Shown: positions 29,803 through 39,200 of the stretch, one piece after another
How positions within the stretch are numbered: position 1 is the stretch's first letter
How the letters are laid out: every line of letters starts with the position of its first letter
Source of the DNA: Halorhodospira halochloris
GTDB lineage: Bacteria; Pseudomonadota; Gammaproteobacteria; Nitrococcales; Halorhodospiraceae
Reading direction: 5' to 3'
Assembly: GCF_002356555.2 (NCBI RefSeq)
Contig: NZ_AP017372.2
Coordinates: 1,426,001-1,490,000 of the forward strand
Length of the DNA stretch: 64,000 bases
Translations under genes and position numbers: made by a program
Notes under the pieces: generated by a model
The model's input: only the letters and a program-made list of their open reading frames with translations
What the model was told of the DNA's origin: nothing
Databases searched by the model: none

Positions 29803-32800
29803 ATGAATCCGTTCGTCGATTCGCTAGCCAACTACATTCAAAAAGAGTGGGATCGAGTCCTTAGCTTAAGTCAAAGGCCCAGAGAAGCCAGGTTCATCAT
29901 CCAAAGCCTAGGTCCACGTAGCACTTTTGAGTTGTTCCATAAGCTAGAGCAGCATAAAGCTAAGTGGCAAAAAGAGGCTCAAATTGAGTGCCACTTCCGT
30001 GTTGCAACAGCGCTTTGGCGAGATTGGCGTAACGAACCGAATCAGGGTGCAGATTACCTCGATAATCGCATGCGCGTGCTTGGCGGGATGGCTCAGGACG
30101 GTCAACGCAACTGGATCGACGAAGAGGATCGGCTGACGTGGTATCGCAATCGCACCTGCCCTGAAGACCACGACGGTTTGATTGTTGCCCTAGTGGGCTT
30201 AAACCACGCCACAGACCAAGGCGGTTTGTCCGCCTTCCACCGGGTTGATGAGAGCCGTATCTGGCAACAGCAAATGGAGCGTAGCTTCATGTGCTGGTTG
30301 CAACAGTTGAACGACGATTTAGGCCTCGACAATGCGCAGAACGACATGGAGCGCTTAGATCGAATCCTTGACACCCTGTTCACCGAAAGGCCTTTACAGC
30401 TAGAGCGGCTAGGCGAATTCTTGGCAGATACAATCGTCAGTGATGGCCACGGTTTATACAAGATCAAGGACATTGAATCGCGCCTTTTTGCAAATCTGCC
30501 ATTTTGGGATTTACCACCACTCTTCAATCAGCCAAAAAATGTCAAGGATGCCGAGCGGCGCATCAAGGATGCAGCTAACTTTATCAGCCACCGCCGCTTT
30601 CGTAATAGTAGCGATCAAAACCGCGCTTGGGATAAATTACAAAAAGCCTTCAACGATGGCAACATTAGTGAACCTCAAGTAGCTGCAGATGGAACTGAAT
30701 ATAACGATATTAGTGAGTATAAGGACACCCTATACAAGTTTATTTTTAACGGAGATGCTCAGGCAAGACAGCGCTTACTAAAGACTGATATCGGAGAAGT
30801 CCTCGATATACTAAAGCAGAAAACGACCTCTCCTTCCAGCTCAAAACAGAAGGTCCACAGGCTAAACCGCTTAATCAGCATGCAGGCATTCTTGAGGGCC
30901 ATCTGGAAGACGCTGGAGCTTAAGGACGACACCCCACTCTTCTCTTCGGCTTACGAGCTGAGCAGAATCGAGATCGAACTCGATAAGTTCAGCCATGATC
31001 TGACCAGCGATGACAGCAACAACCAAACCAACCATCAGCTAGCACAAGAGTTACTCCAAAGCTGTCTTGGCGGGATTGATAAGGAGCTAGAGAATATCGA
31101 TTTCCGCTTACCCGAAGATGGTGATCAAGCACAGCAGCATCCCGATAATTGGGAAAAGCATGTCCCCATAGCTCTTGATCTTGATCTCGATAATCTAACC
31201 TACGGCACCGGCCGCCAACGCCCAAACCTGCAATTCAAAGTCAAAGCGTTTATCGAGAAAAGGGATGGCGAGGGAGAAACCGAGCACGAGAAGAAGCTGA
31301 CCTTTCAGTGGAGCTTCGAGCCGACACATCCAGAAAGGATACGCAGCGAAGCCGCTAGGGCTGTGCTGACAGATTGGGAACAACATCCCGAACCCCGGCG
31401 AATGCTACCGGCTTGGCAAATCCCCCCAGATGCCATGACGGCCATGTACTATGCCGCCGACGAGGAAGAGGCCAATCGCCTAGTCAGCAACTCTCTAACC
31501 GAGTTAAAGACCGTCAATCTACTTGAGGGGTTTAATCCCGGTGAAAACATCGATACAGAACTGTGGCAGCAGTCTTTAGAGTTGTCCCAGGCATACCGCG
31601 ACTGGCTGCACAGTGCAGCCTCAAAGGGATATTACTATGCGATCAGCAACTGCTTCGATCCAATTATAAAAGCGTATGAAAGGCTCACTGCTACAGCGCT
31701 TGATACCCAAAAGTTGGGCGGCTCGGAGCTGTTACGACGGCTCTATAAGGCATTCTTGCTGTTTGATACAAACGTCAACATAAATGATCATTACCTGCGC
31801 TCGGCGATGGTCCTCGGCATCAGCCCGCCGGTACTTGACCTGATGCGGTACCGTCTCAGATTTTTGTGTGACGGTTTCCCCGAGGTCGCCGCTAAGCTTG
31901 CCCTCGAAGGCAGCGGTCAGAAGCAGTTTGAAAGATTGCTCCAGCTATCGGAAATCCATAGACCTCTCGCGGGATTGGTTGTTGATGCCGATAGACGCCT
32001 GTCGGCGGAGATTAAGTCGTTCGGCCTGATCCATCACTTAGGCGCGCAACCCGACGACTCGGCGAAGAGTTTAGCGGTTCAGACACTGCTGCGCGACGAC
32101 GAGATAGACGATGATGAAGAGGATATATCAGATATAGTCGCACCGAATGAAACGCGCGACTTAGTCCATAGAGTTCTCCAGGACTATCAGCAGCTCTACC
32201 CCTTTGCCACAGACGGGCTGCGTATTCTCGCCTTACACGTCGATGAGCTAGGCACCATTTTGTCGGGCGTCGATAGCTTCTTGCGCAAGTATTTAAAGGG
32301 CAACACTTCACAAAATTGGCCTGCCTTCCACTGCGAGGTGATGGTATATACCACCTCTTCCTCACCTATGGCTATGGAGAGCCGGCTGAATGCCTGGCGG
32401 CAGAAGGTATCCTATGACCATCGAGAAAGCGGCCGGGAACTGGTATTGAATGTAGCCCACCGCTACGCTCCTAATCGCGAAAAGATGCAGCAGATGCTGC
32501 GCCAGGAGATTAAACTTTACGATATAGCTTTTCTCTTCCACTTCCTGCAGGGCGAACTCACTGCTGATGTCGAACCCGCTCAGCCTTTTGAGTACAACTT
32601 TAATGCCACCAACATAAGTCCGTTTCCGATTTGCGAATACCCGCGCCCGATCAAGAATGATGATGCCTTAACCCGCAAGAGCCTGTTTAGCAACCGACGT
32701 TTACGCATCCAAACCCGCCACGCCGATCTCTCAGCTCGGCTCTGCCATCCCCACGATAGCAGTGATGAACACCTGATCTACGGACGCATCCACTACAATC

Positions 32801-35349
32801 GGTGGAGCGAGGTTGTTGAGCAGCTCCATCAACATGCTCAGTGGGTAGCCTGCATCGACCCGTTCATCGATAAACGCCTCATTCGCTCCACCGAGCAAGG
32901 TGCCGATGCAGCGACTGCGCATAACCGCAAGATAGTCGGTTTCACCTCTGGTCTCGGCGACTACGGTGAGTTGAATCTGGCCATTTCAACCGAACAAGAT
33001 ACTCTGCAATCACTTAACGATTTGGTTTATGGCCAACTGATTGATCTGTTGCCCTTTCTCAGCGGCGAGGATCTGAAAGAGATCGCTACCAACGTAGTCG
33101 ATGAGGCGGAGGAGATAATCGGGCTTGCCTCACTGCATGCAGTAGTCGGTGAAACGGAGCGTATCCGTGAGGTGGTCGGCTTTTCCATGATCCGCAGGGC
33201 CCTAGCAACCCCAGAGGCCGATATAGTTCAGCTGCTGCCTATAGACTCGTTACAGCACTGGTTTGAAGATAATGAAGAATCGGGTACTAGGCCCGACTTA
33301 TTGCAACTCGCTCTCATCCCCCGCGAGGATGATGTGCCCCTGCTTAAGGCCACCTTGATTGAGTGTAAGTTAGGCCAAAGCAACCAAGCTCATATTGATA
33401 AGGCTTATGATCAGATCAGAGACGGTCTATCCCACCTTGCTCGTCTCCTGGCCCCTGATCGCGAGGATATCCACGGCCTGACCTTTGATCGCCGTTACTG
33501 GTGGGCGCAGCTGCAGCGAGCGGTCACTTCACGGGCGGTTGTCAACATGCCCGATAGTCAGTGGAAAGTTCTTGATCAAGCCCTAGAGAGCCTAGCAGAA
33601 GGTATTTTCGAGATTGAGTGGCAAGCGGCAATATTCGCCTGTTGGACCGATGATCAGAACGAATCGCCGGTTATTGAGAAGATTCCGTTAGCGCCTGGTG
33701 CGGTCAATGCCCCGGCCGAACACCCCGATAACTTTGCCATTCATTGCATCTCTATTGGCTATCCTGCGTTGCATCGGCTATTTACTGCGGACAGCGACTC
33801 CGCTGATGAACTACGGGGTGGTATCAGTCTTGAAGGTCAGGCCATCAGGCTCCGCCCATACCTACAGGGCTTCACCCAATCTATCGCCAACGCTGAAAGA
33901 GGGCGCAGCACTAGCGCTGTCGAGCCACCTAGAGCAACTGAACAGCCTACTTTTGAGGACAATGTAGTAGACCTGTATGAACGCCGTTGGCAGCAGAGAC
34001 AACAGGAGTCTCACCAAAGCCAGGATCAGGAACGCACCACAGCCGCGGCTAGCCAATCCGGATCTAATTCGGGTCAAGTAACACCAACTGGCTCACAAAC
34101 CTACCGCGGGTGCAGCACAGCTGACAGACACGACCATGAGTGGCCTCAAGTCGCAGATAATGAGCAAACTTCCCACGGTAATCCACAGACAGTCGACTCA
34201 GGCACCAAACCCTCGCAACCCACCATACCTGATAAACTGCTCATCGGCACTCGCGGCAATCAACAGCAGCCCGTTTATTGGCACTACGGCCATCCAAAAC
34301 TAAACAACCGCCACTTACTGATCCTAGGCACTTCCGGCTCAGGCAAGACTTACGCGATTCAGTGCCTGCTTGCGGAGATGGCAGCACAGCAGCTGCACTC
34401 GCTGATTATTGATTACACCGACGGCTTTTTGCCCGTTCACATGGAGCCGCCATTTGAGCAAATCGCTAAACCGGAAACCCATTTCGTAAGGCAACATAAA
34501 CTGCCGCTCTCGCCCTTTCATCCGCAGCGATTTCAGGTAGACCCATCTCTGCCTGAATCTGAAGAGACTCCTTACGATATTGCTGGGCGTATTGCCAGTA
34601 TCTTCACCGCAATCTACACCACTATGGGTGAACAGCAAAAAGCGACTTTAATGCGCGTTATCGAGGAGGGAGTTGCCACATCTACTGGATTCAATTTCCA
34701 TGAGCTTCATCAGCGCCTCCGTGACGAGGGACAACACGGTGAAACTCTAGCCAATAAGATCGAACCGTTAATCAAGGCTGACCCCTTCCGCGAGGGCGAG
34801 GACGCGGCCTGGGATGAGATGTTAAGTTCTAGTGAGCACCGGGTGCAGATCCTGCAGCTCGCCACAATGAATCGTGAGGTGCAGCGTTTGATTACCGAGA
34901 TGGTACTCTGGGATCTTTATGATTATGCAAACAGTTATGGCAGTAAGTACCGACCCATACCTGTAGTTCTCGATGAAATACAAAACCTCGACCACAGCAC
35001 CGATTCACCAATCGATAAGATGCTGCGTGAAGGGCGTAAGTTTGGTCTGTCCATGATTTTGGCAACTCAAACCATGAGCAATTTTAGCCGGGAAGAAAGA
35101 GACCGCCTTTTTCAGTCGGCACATAAGCTGATTTTTCGCCCTGCTGATACCGAGATCGACGCCTTCGCTAAATTGCTCAGCGACATCAGCTCTCACTCTA
35201 GAAGAGAGTGGAAGGCGCGCTTGTCTGATCTGCATAAAGGGAAATGTTGGTCCATCGGCCCCGCTATGACCTCGGCCGGCAACCTTAGCCAAGAAGAGAT
35301 CCTGGTATCTGTTACGCCGTTCGAAGAACGTGAAATATTGCGAGGGTAG
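29803..35349 (+). CDS. DptH-like protein: PD-(D/E)XK-like nuclease region plus C-terminal HerA/FtsK ATPase
   Basis: The largest gene, 1848 residues. A long helical N-terminal region leads to a nuclease-like block with D1165 (RPDLLQLAL) and E1187-C-K1189 (ATLIECKLG), the spacing of a PD-(D/E)XK active site. A Gln/Ser-rich linker (about 1395-1480) precedes a HerA-type motor. The motor has Walker A GTSGSGKTY at about 1509 (K1515), Walker B VVLDEIQNL at D1724-E1725, and an ATQTMSNF sensor motif. Size and C-terminal HerA domain match DptH of Dnd-linked restriction modules. It likely translocates and cleaves DNA lacking the modification; this is inferred. Translation starts 3 bases after the previous stop. 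Confidence 0.65.
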   Translation: MNPFVDSLANYIQKEWDRVLSLSQRPREARFIIQSLGPRSTFELFHKLEQHKAKWQKEAQIECHFRVATALWRDWRNEPNQGADYLDNRMRVLGGMAQDGQRNWIDEEDRLTWYRNRTCPEDHDGLIVALVGLNHATDQGGLSAFHRVDESRIWQQQMERSFMCWLQQLNDDLGLDNAQNDMERLDRILDTLFTERPLQLERLGEFLADTIVSDGHGLYKIKDIESRLFANLPFWDLPPLFNQPKNVKDAERRIKDAANFISHRRFRNSSDQNRAWDKLQKAFNDGNISEPQVAADGTEYNDISEYKDTLYKFIFNGDAQARQRLLKTDIGEVLDILKQKTTSPSSSKQKVHRLNRLISMQAFLRAIWKTLELKDDTPLFSSAYELSRIEIELDKFSHDLTSDDSNNQTNHQLAQELLQSCLGGIDKELENIDFRLPEDGDQAQQHPDNWEKHVPIALDLDLDNLTYGTGRQRPNLQFKVKAFIEKRDGEGETEHEKKLTFQWSFEPTHPERIRSEAARAVLTDWEQHPEPRRMLPAWQIPPDAMTAMYYAADEEEANRLVSNSLTELKTVNLLEGFNPGENIDTELWQQSLELSQAYRDWLHSAASKGYYYAISNCFDPIIKAYERLTATALDTQKLGGSELLRRLYKAFLLFDTNVNINDHYLRSAMVLGISPPVLDLMRYRLRFLCDGFPEVAAKLALEGSGQKQFERLLQLSEIHRPLAGLVVDADRRLSAEIKSFGLIHHLGAQPDDSAKSLAVQTLLRDDEIDDDEEDISDIVAPNETRDLVHRVLQDYQQLYPFATDGLRILALHVDELGTILSGVDSFLRKYLKGNTSQNWPAFHCEVMVYTTSSSPMAMESRLNAWRQKVSYDHRESGRELVLNVAHRYAPNREKMQQMLRQEIKLYDIAFLFHFLQGELTADVEPAQPFEYNFNATNISPFPICEYPRPIKNDDALTRKSLFSNRRLRIQTRHADLSARLCHPHDSSDEHLIYGRIHYNRWSEVVEQLHQHAQWVACIDPFIDKRLIRSTEQGADAATAHNRKIVGFTSGLGDYGELNLAISTEQDTLQSLNDLVYGQLIDLLPFLSGEDLKEIATNVVDEAEEIIGLASLHAVVGETERIREVVGFSMIRRALATPEADIVQLLPIDSLQHWFEDNEESGTRPDLLQLALIPREDDVPLLKATLIECKLGQSNQAHIDKAYDQIRDGLSHLARLLAPDREDIHGLTFDRRYWWAQLQRAVTSRAVVNMPDSQWKVLDQALESLAEGIFEIEWQAAIFACWTDDQNESPVIEKIPLAPGAVNAPAEHPDNFAIHCISIGYPALHRLFTADSDSADELRGGISLEGQAIRLRPYLQGFTQSIANAERGRSTSAVEPPRATEQPTFEDNVVDLYERRWQQRQQESHQSQDQERTTAAASQSGSNSGQVTPTGSQTYRGCSTADRHDHEWPQVADNEQTSHGNPQTVDSGTKPSQPTIPDKLLIGTRGNQQQPVYWHYGHPKLNNRHLLILGTSGSGKTYAIQCLLAEMAAQQLHSLIIDYTDGFLPVHMEPPFEQIAKPETHFVRQHKLPLSPFHPQRFQVDPSLPESEETPYDIAGRIASIFTAIYTTMGEQQKATLMRVIEEGVATSTGFNFHELHQRLRDEGQHGETLANKIEPLIKADPFREGEDAAWDEMLSSSEHRVQILQLATMNREVQRLITEMVLWDLYDYANSYGSKYRPIPVVLDEIQNLDHSTDSPIDKMLREGRKFGLSMILATQTMSNFSREERDRLFQSAHKLIFRPADTEIDAFAKLLSDISSHSRREWKARLSDLHKGKCWSIGPAMTSAGNLSQEEILVSVTPFEEREILRG

Positions 35350-35351
35350 TG

Positions 35352-36236
35352 ATGGATCAAGCCCAATCTCAACACGCCCCTTTGACATCCTATTTCCCGC
35401 AGGATTTTATGCCCGAGCGCGGTCTGCTCGGTGCGCTATTGCGTTTTGCAGCTGCGGGCGGCCACGGCGATAAAGAGGAGATCAGCGCTGCGACCGGCAT
35501 CCCTACCGGCACTTCGACTGGCAAGGTCGAACCGATGATCCGTTACGCCTGGGCAATGGGGTTAATCAATGCGCTTCGAGATCAGTCCGAATGGCAGCTC
35601 TCATTAACGCAGCTCGGCGATGCTGTATATCGAGAAGACCTATTTCTCAATGAACCGGTTACCTTATGGCTCCTGCACTTGATGATCTCGCGCCGCTTTG
35701 ATGCCAGCCACCCCCCTACCGGTTGCGCTGATGCCTGGTTCGCGCTCTTCGCCGAGGGCGATACCCTTCTCGGGCGCAACTTCCATGAAGATGATTTGCA
35801 TCGCACTTTTATCCAGCGCTACGGCGACAAAGGTTATCTGCGCCGCTTGACTACTCTGATACCGCGCATGTACTGCGAAACTGGCAGCTTCGGCGAGGCT
35901 CGGATCCTTACTCGGAACAGTCACGAGACGCAGACCATTACCCGCCTCTCAGCGCCTACTGATTCAGCCTTTTATCCGGCTTATGCGTATTTTCTATACA
36001 CTACTTGGGATGAGCTCTTTGGCCCTGAGTACACCCAAATCGATTTTGACGAGTTGGCTCGTACTTCGCGCTTACTCTCACTGCTCGGGTGGGAAAAAGA
36101 GCAGGCCAATAACTGGATGGAATGGATGGCAAGCCGAGGCTGGGTTCAGGTTGATCGTCGCACCGGATCAGCGATGCTGCTGCGGCTGACTAAGAGCGAA
36201 AAAATCCTCGCCGAACTCTACGCCGAACTAGTTTAG
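35352..36236 (+). CDS. Second, diverged DUF4007-like protein
   Basis: The 294 residues share the DUF4007 layout with the protein at 20778. These are an N-terminal helical domain with GIPTGTSTGKVEPMIRYAWAMGL, then LTQLGDAVY and DLFLNEPVTLWLLHLMI, the counterpart of DPYLEDDATLWIVHW. The remainder is winged-helix-like. Start: GAGGG lies 5 bases before the ATG at 35352, and a GTG at 35349 overlaps the HerA stop. It is followed 26 bases later by ATPase B, repeating the DUF4007-ATPase pairing at the operon's front. Confidence 0.55.
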   Translation: MDQAQSQHAPLTSYFPQDFMPERGLLGALLRFAAAGGHGDKEEISAATGIPTGTSTGKVEPMIRYAWAMGLINALRDQSEWQLSLTQLGDAVYREDLFLNEPVTLWLLHLMISRRFDASHPPTGCADAWFALFAEGDTLLGRNFHEDDLHRTFIQRYGDKGYLRRLTTLIPRMYCETGSFGEARILTRNSHETQTITRLSAPTDSAFYPAYAYFLYTTWDELFGPEYTQIDFDELARTSRLLSLLGWEKEQANNWMEWMASRGWVQVDRRTGSAMLLRLTKSEKILAELYAELV

Positions 36237-36262
36237 CAATTTGATCTTTGGGGGGTATTAAA

Positions 36263-39200
36263 TTGCGTGTAGGAGAACTGGTTAGCTTTAATGATGAGGA
36301 CTTCTTTGAAGGCGCAGTTCAGCTAAGTTGGGTATATAAGAACCCGGCTAAAGCACGTGAGGCCGCTAGTGCATTCGTCTTCCATGGTCCGCGCTACCAC
36401 GGCGCTGATGATGCTGCTCAAGAGGGGCTTGAGGAGCAGCACCGGCTAAAAGACTCGGCTAGCGTAGTCAATGATCTTGTAGAGTCTATTCTCGCCGGTC
36501 GGCGCGGAGAAGAACGTAACCCTTTTTGGCTCGCCGTCGCCGGTTATGGATCTGGCAAATCGCATTTAGCTTCAGCAATAGCCACACTGCTAGAAGATCC
36601 GCGCGCTAGTTCTGCTCAGCAAGTAGTCGCAAATGTTGCGCGCGCCGATGAGCAGATCGGCTCTGCACTCTCTACTGGTGTTGAACAATTAAATAAACCT
36701 GCACTGGTAATATGCCTAGATGGCATGGCTGGTTTCCATCTCGGCGATGCCCTAACGCAGGCTGTCTACACCCGCTTGGATCAGCACGGTGTTGATGCTG
36801 GCGCGATCCGCGATTTATCCCCCCGCTTTCAAATAGCCGAGCAGTTTGTCGAACGCAACTACGCCATCCGTCAGGAGGCATTTGCGCAGCGTTTGCCCGG
36901 TATGGATGCGACAGCGATATGCGAGCGACTACGCAGGAACGATGAACAGACCTATGCTGAGGTAGATGCCTTATATACCGAAGCAAATGGCAGCCCCATC
37001 CCAGTAACCGGGCAAGAGTCGGTTCAGGACCTGCTGCAGGCACTCTGCGATATATATTGCGACTCAGATGGTCCATTCTCAAGCGTAGTAATACTATTCG
37101 ATGAGCTTGGTCGTTACCTTGAGTACGCCGCCGAAAAGCCTCACCTAGCCGGCGACGCGGCCTTACAGCAGCTCTTTCAGGGGGTGCAGGATAACCCCGA
37201 TAAGCTCCGCTTTGTCGGATTTATCCAATACGAACTAAAGGCCTATTTGCGCCGCTTTAGCAGCAATAACATGCAACAGTTATTGCGCTATATAACTCGC
37301 TTCGATAGCGCTGAAAAGATCTACCTGTCGACCAATCTAGAGACTATCTTTGCCCATATAATCGGTAAGAATGAAGATGCCCTGAGCGATGTTTGGCAAC
37401 GCAGTCGCGCTGATGAGCTGAGCAAAGCAAGTTGGCAGCGCCTCGATTCTACCCTGCCTAACATCTCCCGGTATCCGGTTTGGCACCAGGAAGAGCGTTT
37501 TAATCAGGTCATCGCTCGCGGCTGCTGGCCGCTACACCCTCTTGCGACGTGGTTTCTGACACGCCAAAGCGATGTAGTGCAATCGCGCTCGGCGATGACC
37601 TTTATCAAGGAGACTCTTGAGGAGATAAGCTCTGAACAGGCGCTACAAGATGGGCGCCTACGTCAGGTCAGTGCCGCGGAGTTACTCCTTAACCGGTTAC
37701 TGCCGGAAGTTCTAGCCGCCGAGCAGCATACCGGCTCTAACGTGGCAGAGAATTTACAGCTGTTACTAGAGAAACTGCGCGGACACTTAAACATAGAGGA
37801 AAAGCTGACTCTCGCCGGTGTCGCCATCCTAGAGAAGATACGCCTCGGTAAGCAGAGCCTAGAGACGGTAGATCAGCTACTCTGTGAGGCGACCGCTTTG
37901 CCGCGCACCCAACTAAAATCGGCGCTACAGCGCCTGAGCTCTGAACTGGGCGCTCTGGAGTGGAATGAAGACCTAGGCCAATACGAGCTTATATCCGATG
38001 CGACCACCCGCGGGCAGTTTCAACAGTGGCTTCGTCAGCGCTTGAGCGATGCCTCATGCGATGCAATTGCCAATCTATTCCAAGCCCGTGGCCTAGCTGA
38101 GTGCGGACTAGGTGACATAGAGACAGATTTCGCAGCTAAAAATGACATCAACACTCCCGACTGGAGGTTTCAGGCTACACCGGCAACAGCTGGCTCATTG
38201 TCAACATCTTTGGATAATGCATTTAAAGCTTGGCAGAGTGCTGAGTCACCTAGGGATGCAAAAGGTCAGGTTATCTATCTCTACATCCACCCTGACGATG
38301 ATTTACCTGCTATAGATCAGCAAATTAATGATCTTTTTGATGCTCATCTTAATAAAGCAAATTGCGCTGCTGCACCTATTTGGGTCATTGGTATATTCGA
38401 TTCAAGCGGCAATATCGCCGAGCATCTGTGGCGTATTCATGTGTTCGACGAGCGCCTTAGCAGTGAGGAGCGAGAGCGCTTTCGCCGGTTTATACCTGAG
38501 GAGCGAGAGCGTAGTACCCAATCCCTAACCGAAAGGGTCAAAGAGACCATTAAGGAACGCCGGTACTGGATAGCCGGCATGGCTGATGTTCCGCAGTCCC
38601 GTCTTAAGGCTGTCGGTGAAGCAATTTTCAAGCATGTATATCCTGAGGTTTTACCCTTCCCGTTCGACGGCTTCGCCAGTAGCAGTGGTGGTGGAGCTGC
38701 TGATGCCATGCAACTGACGCGCAACCTGATTACTCGTCAGGTAGATGGCGCATGGCTACAGGCACAGCCGAAGCGCCTGCAAAATAGAGTCAAAGCGCTC
38801 TTGGTCAATAACTGGCAAGCGTTAAAAAGCAGTGGCGAACTCTCCGAGCCGCAAGAGCCTCAAATCAAGAAGGTATTTGAGGAGCTAAAGCAGGCGCACA
38901 GCGACGATCCACAGCGGAGTCTGTGGCAGTCTTATCAGCTGCTGATCGGCCCGCCTTATGGTATGAATGCATCCTCCGCTGCAGTACTGCTCGGTTTGCT
39001 AATCGCTGGCAGTCACCCTCCTCGGCGCATTGAGCAAAATGGTAAGCCGGTCACTGCAGGCGACTGGGTAAATGCTGCAAGCCCAAAACAGCAAAGCAAA
39101 CACTTTTTACAGCAAGAGATCTTGAAGCAATCCTCTCTCCGCTTTCTAGCTGAGGATGCAGAAAGCCGCTGGCGTTCTTTGTTGAGTAACTGGGAAAATG

